From Thalassotalea fonticola (GTDB lineage: Bacteria; Pseudomonadota; Gammaproteobacteria; Enterobacterales; Alteromonadaceae), in contig NZ_CP136600.1 of the NCBI RefSeq assembly GCF_032911225.1, positions 558,001-622,000 of the forward strand: DNA of 64,000 nucleotides, read 5' to 3'. Position numbers and translations under genes: made by a program. The notes under the pieces were generated by a model, which worked only from the letters and a program-made list of their open reading frames with translations, made no database searches and had not been told where the DNA came from. Shown piece by piece: positions 44,936-54,780 of the stretch; position 1 is the stretch's first letter, and every line of letters begins with the position of its first letter.

Positions 44936-47900
44936 ATGAGTACGAAACTTACCCATAAGTACAATAGGTTAGCGACCGCATTATTACTTTTAGCACCTAT
45001 GTACGCAGTTAATGCGGCAGCCCCGGTGTTTATAGAAAATAGTGTATTGAACAATGAATTGGAATTTCTGTTTAACCCAAATACAGGTAATTCTGAACAT
45101 TTATCGATGGCGATAAATAGCCAAAATAGCATCTATACTTCTTATCAAAATGCTGCGGCCTCTGTTGATATTGTCAACGTGGCCCAATTCACTCAGGGAC
45201 AGGTAACTGACCTTGGTGAGCAATCCTCTGTGGCAACTGCCAATACCTATAGCCAGTTACGCGTCAACCCGGTTGATGACAGTTTGGTGTTGGCTTTTGT
45301 TGAAAATGGTAATTTGGTCGTGAGAACCAGTGCCGATGGTCAAGCTTGGCAACAAGCGGCCACAACCGCGGTAACAGCAAGCTCAAAATCGGTCAAAATG
45401 GAGATTGACAGCCAAGGTATAGCTTATGTTATGCATACGGGCTCTGATAATATGACCACTGTATTTAAGCTTGATGCAGATAGTTTAAACATCATTTATG
45501 GACCGATAGCAACAAAATCGAATAATTCATTTACCGTTGCCGCAGATCTCGCCATTAACTCAAAAGATCAACTTTATTTCTTATACCGTGATTTCACCAC
45601 CGGCTTTGCGAGTAGAAATAAAACATTGCTTGTGAGCTGGGATGAAAATGATGTTTTGCAACCAGTATTAGTGACTAGTGGTGCGCCAACAGCAGCTTAT
45701 ATGAAAGCAAAATTTGACCGTGCCGATAACTTGCATTTATTCAATGTCGGTTATACCAGTGCTGCAGGTGGTGCAGTGTATAAGCTTGATGGCACAGACG
45801 TGAGCGACACAACCTGGCAGCAAGTGGGTGACAAAAACTTCGGATTTACTTTGGCTGAAGGCCATGATGCAAGTCCGACAACCGGTGCTGGTAGCCCAGT
45901 GTTAGATTTGGCATTTGACAGCAATGATGTACCTTATGTGGCTTTTCAACAATTAAATAATGCAACGGCTTCAAAAAAGCATGCGCAATTGGCCAGCTTG
46001 GTTGATGATGTTTGGCGCGAAATTTCTTACGATCTCTCGACGGTAACCAAAACCGATTCAAACCCCGATAACGCCAATCATAATTTTCTTGATATTGCTA
46101 TCGATAACTATGACCGACCATTGCTCATGCTGCGATCTTCCGGGACTGGTCATAATTCCTGGGGTTATACTTTGCGTGCGAATTTGGCGGCTTCGGATGA
46201 AACCATTGCGTTTAGTGTAAATGAGGGCAGTGTGTCGGTGGGGCAAATTACCGCAGATGATGCAGATAGCGATGCGATTACTTTAACGTTATCTGGGGCC
46301 GATGCCGACTTATTCGACATTGAGCAAATGACAGGGGCAATATCATTTAAAAAAATTGTCAAAATATCCGATGCCGATCAGGTTTTTGACGTTACTGTTA
46401 ATGCAACAGCCGCTGAAGAAACAACATCTGCTGCAGTGCAAATTACCTTAATAAATGATGCTTCAAACGATCTTCCGGATGCCGATAATGATGGTGTGCC
46501 AGATGATGAAGATGCATTCCCTAATGATCCGACAGAGACTGTTGACAGCGATGGTGATGGTGTTGGTGATAACAGTGATTTTTATCCTAATGATCCTACT
46601 CGCACTGAAAGTGAAGATCTCGATGATGATGGCCTTGAAAATGATGTTGATGATGATGACGATGGTGACGGGGTATTAGATATATACGATGCTTTTCCTT
46701 TAGACCCATTAGAGAGTAAAGATAGCGATGGCGATGGTTTTGGTGATAATGGTGATGCTTTCCCAAATGACCCGACAGAGCATCTGGACTCTGATGGTGA
46801 TGGTTTCGGTGACAATATTGATCCTAACCCGTTAGATGAAAATGATTTAACTGCCCCGGCTTTCGCTGAAGACATCGCCGCAATTGTCGTGCCTGCAATG
46901 GGGTTGTTGACCAATGTTGAACAAGCAATATTAGCGGCGAACATAGTGGCGAGTGACCTTTTCGATGGAGACATTGCAGCAAAAATAGAAAGTGAGGAAT
47001 TGCTATTTACCTCGGGTAAACATATCGTCGAAATGAGTGCCACCGATGCGGCGGGTAATAAATCGGTTAAAGACATTACCCTTGATATCCCGCCTATTTT
47101 CAGTGTCTCTCAATCCTTGACCACAACCGCAGGAGCAGCCTTGTCAATACCGGTGAGTTTGTCTGGTATTGCCGCAAATTACCCGGTTGATATCAGTTAT
47201 TCTGTGATTGGACCAGTAACCATTGGTGCAGGGGTTATCACCTTTGATGAAGATAATGACCAGACTAGTTTGTCATTGTCTGTTGATGAGTCGGCTGTCG
47301 ATGGTGATGAAATCCTGGTTAGTTTTGAGACTTCGGCTAATGCAGTTGTTCATGGCAATACGCAAGTAAAGGTAGTTGTTGATAATGAAAATAATGCGCC
47401 GCTACTTGCGCTCGAAACCAGACAAGCAGATCAGTCAGTGAGTGTCGTTTCACCAACACAAGGGGTAGTGACCATTACCGCTAATATCAACGACTTGAAT
47501 GTGGATGATACTCATGCCGTCAGCTTTGACGTGATTGGAGCTGAATTTGTGGATCTAATGCTTGATGATAATCATCGAACCTTTGAGTTTGACCCGGCTT
47601 TGCTTGAATCTGGTAGTTATCAGGTTAAAGTCTCGGTGATTGAAGCCAATACCCCAGAGCTGCTCGAAACAACTATATATAGAAATATTATCGTTGATAG
47701 TGAATTAACCGAAATTCAAGTGGACTCTGATCAGGATGGCATTGTCGATAGTCTTGATAGCGACAATACCCCAAGCCGCTTGCCAATTGCCGATAAACAG
47801 CAACCGTTGCAGGTATCTACCGGTTTAGCATTGGCGCTAGGAGACATCGCCCTGGCAAGTGATGACGCGCGGGATGCAAGCATCGCTGCTGATGCTATTG

Positions 47901-48679
47901 AAACGGATTATCACTTTACGCCTATATCGACAATCATCAACTTTATTGTTAACGGTTTGTCTGAGAAGGGAAGTTCGGTGGCCATTGTTTTACCGCTAGC
48001 TCAGGAGGAAACGATATTAGAAGGTTCTGTGTATCGCAAATATAGCCCAGCCAAAGGCTGGTTCAATTTTGTTGAAGATGAAAGTAACAGTCTGGCATCT
48101 GCTGCGAAAGATGCGGTAGGAAACTGTCCTGCGCCGTATGCTGCTTCATATTATCAAGCAGATGGTGTCACCGCAAACGGGTTAATAACAGGATTTGACT
48201 GTATTCAGTTAACCATTGCTGATGGGGGGGCAAACGATGGCGATGAATTGAGCAATGGTACCATCGCAGATCCTGGGGTTCTGGCTATTGAGCACGAGAA
48301 TAATTTGCCTGAGATTTTGGCCTATGATGCCGCCGCTATAAGCGGGCAACTGGCAGTGTTAGAAGCTAGCGCCGACGATGCCGATTTTGACCAGATCCAG
48401 TTTAATTGGGTGCAACTGACAGGCCCGACAGTTGTCATTGACGATGCTGATTTGCCGGCAATATCATTTACTGCGCCAGAAGTTGATAGTGTGACAGAGT
48501 TGATATTCGAAGTGACAGCTGACGATGGTCGAGATGTGGTTTCGTCAATTGTAACCTTAACGGTAACGGTTGTTGACACCAATCCTGATGAAGATTTACA
48601 TCGTCACTCCGGCTCCTTTGGTTGGTTAATGTTAATGTTTGGCGGCTTACTAATCGGTCGCAGAAAAAATTACCCCTAG
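44936..48679 (+). CDS. Giant secreted propeller protein with calcium repeats and C-terminal anchor
   Basis: This 1247-residue protein has a signal peptide (ending NAA). A seven-blade propeller (about 30-425) ends in SSGTGHNSWGYTLRA, and a cadherin-like domain (ITLTLSGADADLFDIEQMTG) follows. Four to five thrombospondin type 3-like calcium repeats (about 515-635; DSDGDGVGDNSD and similar) come next, then HYR- and Calx-like modules, a domain like the choice-of-anchor U type (about 1000-1130; CIQLTIADGGANDGDE), a PKD-like module and the C-terminal signal GSFGWLMLMFGGLLIGRRK. It resembles the minus-strand protein at 58982 closely. It is probably a surface adhesin or glycan binder, with no catalytic motif seen. 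Confidence 0.78.
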   Translation: MSTKLTHKYNRLATALLLLAPMYAVNAAAPVFIENSVLNNELEFLFNPNTGNSEHLSMAINSQNSIYTSYQNAAASVDIVNVAQFTQGQVTDLGEQSSVATANTYSQLRVNPVDDSLVLAFVENGNLVVRTSADGQAWQQAATTAVTASSKSVKMEIDSQGIAYVMHTGSDNMTTVFKLDADSLNIIYGPIATKSNNSFTVAADLAINSKDQLYFLYRDFTTGFASRNKTLLVSWDENDVLQPVLVTSGAPTAAYMKAKFDRADNLHLFNVGYTSAAGGAVYKLDGTDVSDTTWQQVGDKNFGFTLAEGHDASPTTGAGSPVLDLAFDSNDVPYVAFQQLNNATASKKHAQLASLVDDVWREISYDLSTVTKTDSNPDNANHNFLDIAIDNYDRPLLMLRSSGTGHNSWGYTLRANLAASDETIAFSVNEGSVSVGQITADDADSDAITLTLSGADADLFDIEQMTGAISFKKIVKISDADQVFDVTVNATAAEETTSAAVQITLINDASNDLPDADNDGVPDDEDAFPNDPTETVDSDGDGVGDNSDFYPNDPTRTESEDLDDDGLENDVDDDDDGDGVLDIYDAFPLDPLESKDSDGDGFGDNGDAFPNDPTEHLDSDGDGFGDNIDPNPLDENDLTAPAFAEDIAAIVVPAMGLLTNVEQAILAANIVASDLFDGDIAAKIESEELLFTSGKHIVEMSATDAAGNKSVKDITLDIPPIFSVSQSLTTTAGAALSIPVSLSGIAANYPVDISYSVIGPVTIGAGVITFDEDNDQTSLSLSVDESAVDGDEILVSFETSANAVVHGNTQVKVVVDNENNAPLLALETRQADQSVSVVSPTQGVVTITANINDLNVDDTHAVSFDVIGAEFVDLMLDDNHRTFEFDPALLESGSYQVKVSVIEANTPELLETTIYRNIIVDSELTEIQVDSDQDGIVDSLDSDNTPSRLPIADKQQPLQVSTGLALALGDIALASDDARDASIAADAIETDYHFTPISTIINFIVNGLSEKGSSVAIVLPLAQEETILEGSVYRKYSPAKGWFNFVEDESNSLASAAKDAVGNCPAPYAASYYQADGVTANGLITGFDCIQLTIADGGANDGDELSNGTIADPGVLAIEHENNLPEILAYDAAAISGQLAVLEASADDADFDQIQFNWVQLTGPTVVIDDADLPAISFTAPEVDSVTELIFEVTADDGRDVVSSIVTLTVTVVDTNPDEDLHRHSGSFGWLMLMFGGLLIGRRKNYP

Positions 48680-48700
48680 TCACTTGTTGTATTAGATATA

Positions 48701-48727
48701 AAAACCAGCTGAATTGCTGGTTTTTTT
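48701..48727 (+). terminator. Terminator of the giant propeller gene
   Basis: A 9-bp perfect stem AAAACCAGC/GCTGGTTTT with a 6-nt loop is followed by a T-run. It lies 21 bp after the stop codon. Confidence 0.87.
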
Positions 48728-48931
48728 GTAAGCTGATCTGCGTTTAAAATTTGTTAGTACTTTTAATAATAGTTTTTCCTATCGTTTGGAAAATAAACTC
48801 TTGCTGTTTGTTTATATATAATGTAACTTTGTTGTGAGGTTTCTGCATTGTTCTGTAATTTTGCTTAGAAAGAAAATCTAGTTATTTGAACAACGAGGGA
48901 AACTTAAATAATTACTAAATGGGAGAGTATC

Positions 48932-49174
48932 ATGAATAAAATATCAACATTATCATTAGGGTTAATTTTAACTGTTTCGACATCCGCTTTGGCCAATACT
49001 GGATTAGAAAAAGCCATAAATTTGCAAGTGGAGCGAGCGAACGAAGAAATTCAGGTTTTGAACGATTTTAAGGCTTGCATTAAAAAGTCAAATAATGGCG
49101 AGGAAATCAAAGTATGTCACCAAACCAAAAAGGTTACGATGAAATCCCTTTGGAGTTCACGCTCTAAAAAATAG
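48932..49174 (+). CDS. Small secreted protein of unknown function
   Basis: It is not recognised. It has 80 residues with a signal peptide cleaved after SALA, leaving about 58 mature residues. These are basic and include two cysteines (ACIKKS and VCHQTK) that could form one disulfide. GGGAG precedes the ATG. It has its own upstream gap of 250 bp and its own terminator, so it is a separate transcription unit between two large surface-protein genes. Confidence 0.6.
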   Translation: MNKISTLSLGLILTVSTSALANTGLEKAINLQVERANEEIQVLNDFKACIKKSNNGEEIKVCHQTKKVTMKSLWSSRSKK

Positions 49175-49194
49175 TTTGTTCTATTTTTATTCTT

Positions 49195-49220
49195 AAAATC
49201 CGTTATTTGCGGATTTTTTA
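49195..49220 (+). terminator. Terminator of the small secreted protein gene
   Basis: An 8-bp perfect stem AAAATCCG/CGGATTTT with a 7-nt loop is followed by further T residues. Confidence 0.85.
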
Positions 49221-49271
49221 TTTTAAGCGAACAAAAAACTTGCACGAAAAGCCATTAATAAAGAGAACCCG

Positions 49272-52200
49272 ATGAGAATAACAGCCCTTATGTTACTAGT
49301 CAGCTTGATGTTGACGGCCTGCGGCGGTGGCACTGACAGCGCAGCTGGTAATAAAGTTCAAGCAGACATCACTGCACCAGCATTGACACTCAAAGGCGAT
49401 AATCCACAACAATTGTTCATCGGTGACACATATATTGAAGCAGGTGCAAATGCAATAGACGACGTTGATGGTGATATCACTAATAAGATCGTCATCGAAG
49501 CTGAGTCAATCGATAACCAAAAAACTGGCCAATACAGTGTTAATTATCGTGTTGCCGATGAGAGTGGTAATCAGGCGAGTTTATCCCGCATTGTCGAGGT
49601 TAAGGCAACAGTCGTGAGTGATACGAATGCGCCGGTATTAACTCTGAACGGTGACAATACACAGCAACTATTCGTTGGCGCTGAGTATAGTGAAGCTGGA
49701 GCGAGTGCCATTGACGATTTCGATGGCGATATTAGTGAGCAGATCATCATTAATGCCGAGGCCGTCGATAACCAGGTGATTGGTCAATATAGTGTTAGTT
49801 ACAGCGTGACCGATCAAGCCGGAAATCTGGCCAGCCTGATGCGGATTATCGAAGTCATCGCAGTACCGGTTATCGATGCTACCCCGCCGGTGTTAACCTT
49901 GCTTGGCGACAATCCGCAGAAACTATTCGTTGGTGCTGAATATAGTGAAGCCGGAGCCAGTGCCATCGACGATATCGATGACGATATTAGTGAGCAGATC
50001 ATCATTAATGCCGAAGCCCTGGATAACCAGGTGAGCGGTCAATATAGTGTCAGTTACAGCGTGACCGATGAAGCTGGAAATCAGGTAAGTATTAGTCGGG
50101 TTGTCGATGTTCAGGCACCTGTTTTGAGTCAGGCAACAGGACTTAGTGAAGTTGATTTTGTTTCTGCTGCGGCTGCCGACTTTTCCGCGATTGCTGTTAA
50201 CAGTGAAGATAGTGTTTATTTAATTTATGCTGATTTGAACGACAACGGTGTCGCTCGAGTGAAAATGCTAAAAGATAGCCTATGGCAAAATGTTGGCAGT
50301 AATAATGGTATTTTATCGACTTCGACAGCCACTTTTAGTCAGTTAGCTATCGATAGTGGCGATAACGTTTTTGTCGCGTATATTGAAAATGACCAGGTAA
50401 AAATTCAAAAATATGACGAGGGCAGTTGGCAAATGTTCAGCTTGCCGAAGATCAATGGCGGTGTTGATTCGCTATCGTTTAAACTCGATCATTTAGGTAC
50501 CCCATATTTATTGTATGGGCAAGCAGGAGTGTTTACCTTACTCAGCTATCAGCAAGACGCCTGGCAACAAATTGGTGGTAATAGTTTTAATGTAGGCCGC
50601 TTGGGCGGTAACCCTTATGTAATTGATTTTACCCCGTATGATCATTCAGCGATTTTAATCTCTTACCGTAATACCGATAATAATGGTAATGCAGCGAGTA
50701 CACTCTTCTTCGATGGCAGTAACTGGCAGCCGACCACGGGATTACCCTCAGCATCTTCTATCGCGTTAACAGCAGATAAAGATGGCAACATGTATGCGTT
50801 CAAGGTGGGGTTTTTCAATAAATTTGGTGCTGCAGCGGTTTATCAGCTTAGTGGTACTCAATGGACTATTCTCTCTGCTGATGGCTTTAATCATGAGCTG
50901 ACTCAATACACTGAAAATGAGATAAGTGCCCCGGTGTTTATCGACATAAAGGTAAATACTGGCGGCGACATTTATGTCGCTTATACTGACCCACAAACCA
51001 TAAATGCCATCTTTGAGCAAGGTACTGTGATTGCCAAATACAATGGGAGTGAATGGCGTCAACTTAACAACAGTAATATTGCTCCGACAAGTGCAAAAAC
51101 CCGACATAACAGTTTAGCCATTGCTAATACTGGCTTAGTGCATGCTGCTTTCATTGATGGTGGTACCGGACATAGTGAACAGGCGGTACTTTTTTCAGAG
51201 GTGGTATTGTTAGATACTGATGGCGATGGCATCGCCGATATTGATGATGCGGACGATGATAATGATGGTTATCCTGATGATCAAGATTATGCTCCGCTTG
51301 ATCCTAATATTTGGTTATCGCCAGTGGCCAAACCTGTCGATTGGCTCACACAAGCGTTAACCAATGCTGGATCAGGCACAACAATCGAGGTTCCAGCTGG
51401 GGTGTACCATGGTGTGGTTAGCTTGGGCAATAACCAGCCAACAGGTACTGAGCAGTCAAACATCACTATTGTTGGTGAAAAAGATGCAAAGGGTAAGTCT
51501 TTGGTGACGTTTGATGGTACGGTAAATATTGATGATTTAGCCAGCGAACCCTGGCAACTTGTCAATGGCATTTGGCAACGAAAATTGCAGCCAGATACTG
51601 AAATTTGGCAATTACTAGTCAAACAAGCCGATACTTTTTCTGGCAGCGACTACTCGCAGATGGTACCGGCACGTTGGCCCAATGCTAAATTTACCGATGG
51701 CAGTATCTATTTGCGTTCGGCCTGGGCCAAAGCCACAGAGACTGGTCATAATCCTGTTATGCGTCACAAAAACTTAAAACAACTAAGTTACCCAGACAGT
51801 ATGGATGCATTGAATGCAGCCTGTTTTAGCCGCTTTGCCGATGCTGAAGATGGCTGGTTGTTGAATGATATTGGCGCCACTCAAAAACAATGGCTGTTGG
51901 CGCAAACCTATATCGTAGATAGTCTGACCTTAGATAAATGTGTTGGTACCAGCACCGATGCCAATGTCAGTTACGACATTGCAGATAGCAATTCAATACA
52001 ACATTCACTGGCGGCACAATCGTTCGATGCCACTGGCGCAATGGCGATATTAAATTATGGGCACTGGCGTACCTGGACTCGTCCGGTATTAGTTCACACT
52101 CCGAGCAGCAATAAATTTAGTCATGTATTTAGTCCTGAGTACCATGGGAAAAATCATTACTACTATCTTGAAGGGGCATTATCTTTGCTCGACAGTGATG

Positions 52201-53915
52201 AGGAGTGGTATTTTGATAAACACAGCGATACGGTGTATTTTCTTCCCAGCAATAATGCCAATCCAAACAATTTGCTCATTCGCGCCAAGGTGCAAAGTTA
52301 TGCATTTGAGTTTACCAAAGCCAAACATGTGAGCATTAAAGACGTTGATTTCTTTGCCACTACCATTAAGTGTAAAAGCTGCAGCCATATGACTATCGAC
52401 AATGCCAATTTTGCTTATGGTGGTGCATCAAAGCGCATGCTTAAACATTGGGCCACGGCAATATATCGCTCTGATAAGGTTAAATTGATAAACGCAGAAC
52501 CTGATAATGTCTACATTTCGGGCAGTAATAATTATGAAACAGGTGATCCCGAAAGCTATGTAACAGTCAATAATGTCTTCAAAAATTCAACGGTAACCAA
52601 TACCGATTCACCAGCATTGCACTTAAACGGGAAAGACAGTGTGATCAGCAATAATCATTTTGAAAATGTCGATTACACTTGTACCGAGGGCTGGCCATAT
52701 CAGGCGGCGGTGAATACCTATATGGGTTTTGATACCGATTTTAGTTATAACACCTTGATCAATACCGCCTGTTCGCAAGCACTGCGCGGCCGGGAAGGTA
52801 GTGATATTAGTCATAACTACATTAAAAATTCCGGTTGGGCGCAAACTGATGGCGCTCTTCTTGGCGGTGGTCATAGCATGGCTGCGGCTTTTAACTGGAC
52901 CATAGATCATAAGGAAAAGGGCATACGCTATGATGCGGCCTGGCCACCGACGGCAATTGAGCAATGGGGCACCGACTCTTATGCTCATCACAATGTAACG
53001 ATGCGTACCAAAGGCATGGTGTTTAAGGGGTGGAAACAACGTATTTATAACAATACCATAGTCGATCAGGATTACATTGCCCCTATTAGTGAAACCAGTG
53101 CCGCTTTAGTGATCCCACGCTTGGTGATCCACAACGATACCAAGATGACTAAAAACAGTAACGCCTCAGGATCCGATATTTATCAATGTGTGGGCGAGCC
53201 AATTGAGCAAGGTGGGTGTGGTGCTGGTGTAGGCAGCATTTATGCAAATAACCTGAGTGCATTAATTTTAGGTAATATTGGTAGTAAAGTGCAAAGAGGT
53301 GATGGTTTAACCACCGTTGGCGGACCAATTTTAGCGAGTGGCTACACTAATGTTGAAACCAATTCGGATGCCACCAGTAATGTAGTGAGCACAGCTAAGC
53401 AAAACTTGGTGCAAAAGTTATTACGCGATCCACAAAATTATGATTTTCGCCCGAAGTTAATGGCTGCGCAATTAATTGCTCAGGGCTCAGACATTACTAA
53501 TGAAGCAATTTTTAGTAAAACGGCCAACTACGCAAATTACATCGGCTTACCTGACAATGTCGATTACATTGGTGCTTATAGCGCCAGTGATAATTATTAT
53601 TCAATTCCGGGCAAACGCGAATCACAGGCAAGTCACCCAATTCCGTTAAATAATTTATTGCCGGCCAATCAAGATATAAAGGCTAAAGTTGATACCGATT
53701 TGATTTGGCGACCTGCGTTAATAATGCCTGGGCAAGGTGTTGAATATAAGGTGTTTTTGGATGATGAGTTTATGGCGACATATGATCAGGGACAAAATAT
53801 CCACCGTTTAACCGAGATGAACCTAGTTTCAGGACAAAGCTATCAATGGCGGGTCGATGTGTACATTGATGGAGTATTAACCTCTGGTGAGCTCTGGCAA
53901 TTTACCGTAGAGTAA
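49272..53915 (+). CDS. Lipoprotein with propeller and right-handed beta-helix (candidate polysaccharide-active enzyme)
   Basis: This 1547-residue protein starts with a lipoprotein signal (MLTAC, Cys17). Three tandem DUF5011-like Ig domains follow (about 33-110, 118-195, 204-281), with the second and third nearly identical. The seven-blade propeller (about 290-645) ends in DGGTGH, and a calcium-type linker (DTDGDGIADIDDADDDND) precedes a long right-handed beta-helix (about 690-1440; IEVPAGVYHGV, PARWPN, then ladders such as NNVFKNSTVTNTDSPALHL). An Fn3-like module closes the protein. The helix resembles polysaccharide lyases or GH141/GH120-like hydrolases. The family and catalytic residues could not be assigned. 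It is likely exposed on the cell surface. Confidence 0.78.
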   Translation: MRITALMLLVSLMLTACGGGTDSAAGNKVQADITAPALTLKGDNPQQLFIGDTYIEAGANAIDDVDGDITNKIVIEAESIDNQKTGQYSVNYRVADESGNQASLSRIVEVKATVVSDTNAPVLTLNGDNTQQLFVGAEYSEAGASAIDDFDGDISEQIIINAEAVDNQVIGQYSVSYSVTDQAGNLASLMRIIEVIAVPVIDATPPVLTLLGDNPQKLFVGAEYSEAGASAIDDIDDDISEQIIINAEALDNQVSGQYSVSYSVTDEAGNQVSISRVVDVQAPVLSQATGLSEVDFVSAAAADFSAIAVNSEDSVYLIYADLNDNGVARVKMLKDSLWQNVGSNNGILSTSTATFSQLAIDSGDNVFVAYIENDQVKIQKYDEGSWQMFSLPKINGGVDSLSFKLDHLGTPYLLYGQAGVFTLLSYQQDAWQQIGGNSFNVGRLGGNPYVIDFTPYDHSAILISYRNTDNNGNAASTLFFDGSNWQPTTGLPSASSIALTADKDGNMYAFKVGFFNKFGAAAVYQLSGTQWTILSADGFNHELTQYTENEISAPVFIDIKVNTGGDIYVAYTDPQTINAIFEQGTVIAKYNGSEWRQLNNSNIAPTSAKTRHNSLAIANTGLVHAAFIDGGTGHSEQAVLFSEVVLLDTDGDGIADIDDADDDNDGYPDDQDYAPLDPNIWLSPVAKPVDWLTQALTNAGSGTTIEVPAGVYHGVVSLGNNQPTGTEQSNITIVGEKDAKGKSLVTFDGTVNIDDLASEPWQLVNGIWQRKLQPDTEIWQLLVKQADTFSGSDYSQMVPARWPNAKFTDGSIYLRSAWAKATETGHNPVMRHKNLKQLSYPDSMDALNAACFSRFADAEDGWLLNDIGATQKQWLLAQTYIVDSLTLDKCVGTSTDANVSYDIADSNSIQHSLAAQSFDATGAMAILNYGHWRTWTRPVLVHTPSSNKFSHVFSPEYHGKNHYYYLEGALSLLDSDEEWYFDKHSDTVYFLPSNNANPNNLLIRAKVQSYAFEFTKAKHVSIKDVDFFATTIKCKSCSHMTIDNANFAYGGASKRMLKHWATAIYRSDKVKLINAEPDNVYISGSNNYETGDPESYVTVNNVFKNSTVTNTDSPALHLNGKDSVISNNHFENVDYTCTEGWPYQAAVNTYMGFDTDFSYNTLINTACSQALRGREGSDISHNYIKNSGWAQTDGALLGGGHSMAAAFNWTIDHKEKGIRYDAAWPPTAIEQWGTDSYAHHNVTMRTKGMVFKGWKQRIYNNTIVDQDYIAPISETSAALVIPRLVIHNDTKMTKNSNASGSDIYQCVGEPIEQGGCGAGVGSIYANNLSALILGNIGSKVQRGDGLTTVGGPILASGYTNVETNSDATSNVVSTAKQNLVQKLLRDPQNYDFRPKLMAAQLIAQGSDITNEAIFSKTANYANYIGLPDNVDYIGAYSASDNYYSIPGKRESQASHPIPLNNLLPANQDIKAKVDTDLIWRPALIMPGQGVEYKVFLDDEFMATYDQGQNIHRLTEMNLVSGQSYQWRVDVYIDGVLTSGELWQFTVE

Positions 53916-53950
53916 AAAATATTTTGATAACTAAGGAATGGAAAATACAT

Positions 53951-54493
53951 ATGAATATTTATAAATTTGCACTGTTAATCGTTTTCGCTAGTCTTACTGG
54001 TTGTGCTCACCAGCAAACATCCTACGAGCTAGTTGAGTCTGTAAAGTATGAAAAAGGTGCGATGTTGGGTAATTATCGGTTTGGTGTTACTGAAGAGGAG
54101 GTCAACGAAAGAGAGTATATCATTACGGCTAAATTAGATAATGGTAGCTCAACCCTGAGGGCAAGAAACATGGCAGTTTATCATGCGGCTTTATTAGCGG
54201 ATACTAAGGGGTATAGCTTCCTTATGGTGGCAGGTACAAAAAGTGGTCGTTGGTGTGCAAAAAAGAAGAATATGAAGAGCGGCCAAATTACCATTACAGA
54301 CGGCGGGCCACGTACTACTGTTAAGGTTAAATTCTTATCTGGTAACCCAATAGATAAAAATAAACTAAAAGCTCAAAGTGCTCAAGAAGTGATTGAGGAT
54401 CTTCAGGGCAAAGTTAATGCTGATTTATCTGCCGAAACAGTTGACCTTAATAGTGATAGGAACTACGAAAAGTGTTGGAATAATCGTTTCTAA
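53951..54493 (+). CDS. Small lipoprotein of unknown function
   Basis: This 180-residue protein has a lipoprotein signal (FASLTGCAH). The start at 53951 is chosen because it gives a proper signal peptide. A start nine codons upstream would add charged residues before it. The mature part has RARNMAVYHAALLADTKGYSFLMV, a pattern seen in CC0125/CC1285-type lipoproteins, with two further Cys. It lies 35 bp after the beta-helix gene and may be co-transcribed. No enzymatic motif is seen. Confidence 0.6.
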   Translation: MNIYKFALLIVFASLTGCAHQQTSYELVESVKYEKGAMLGNYRFGVTEEEVNEREYIITAKLDNGSSTLRARNMAVYHAALLADTKGYSFLMVAGTKSGRWCAKKKNMKSGQITITDGGPRTTVKVKFLSGNPIDKNKLKAQSAQEVIEDLQGKVNADLSAETVDLNSDRNYEKCWNNRF

Positions 54494-54576
54494 ATACAGG
54501 GCTAAAAGACAATAGAGAGCGAACACCTGCCGTCCTTTACATCTTTCGAATTATAAAAAATACATCGTCAGGCCTG

Positions 54577-54600
54577 CACCGGTATGACGGTGTTCTTTTT
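54577..54600 (+). terminator. Weak terminator after the small lipoprotein gene
   Basis: A 5-bp stem CACCG/CGGTG with a 6-nt loop is followed by TTCTTTTT. The short stem makes it only moderately convincing. The rest of 54494-54780 shows no supported gene. Confidence 0.5.
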
Positions 54601-54780
54601 CTAGTTTGGCCACTGTCTATAAATATTGTATTGCTGTTTCAGGCACTATGAAGTCTTTCCATAAAAAGTGTGTCAAGCTCAGCGGTGAGTTGTTGTTAAA
54701 TTTTTTTAATGTTGTTATTCATCCGGTCCTCTTAATTACTCACATTGCCTCAATTGAGAAAAAACTTAGTAGAATTGGAT

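Noticed and set aside
46582-47076. Long antisense frame opposite the calcium repeats
   Set aside because: Repetitive Asp/Gly codons keep the reverse frame open. The composition is Ser/Pro-rich and mirrors the repeats.
49272-53915. Firm assignment of the beta-helix to PL6 alginate or chondroitin lyase
   Set aside because: The fold class fits, but catalytic residues of PL6 could not be identified by eye, and the locus points to fucose, not alginate.
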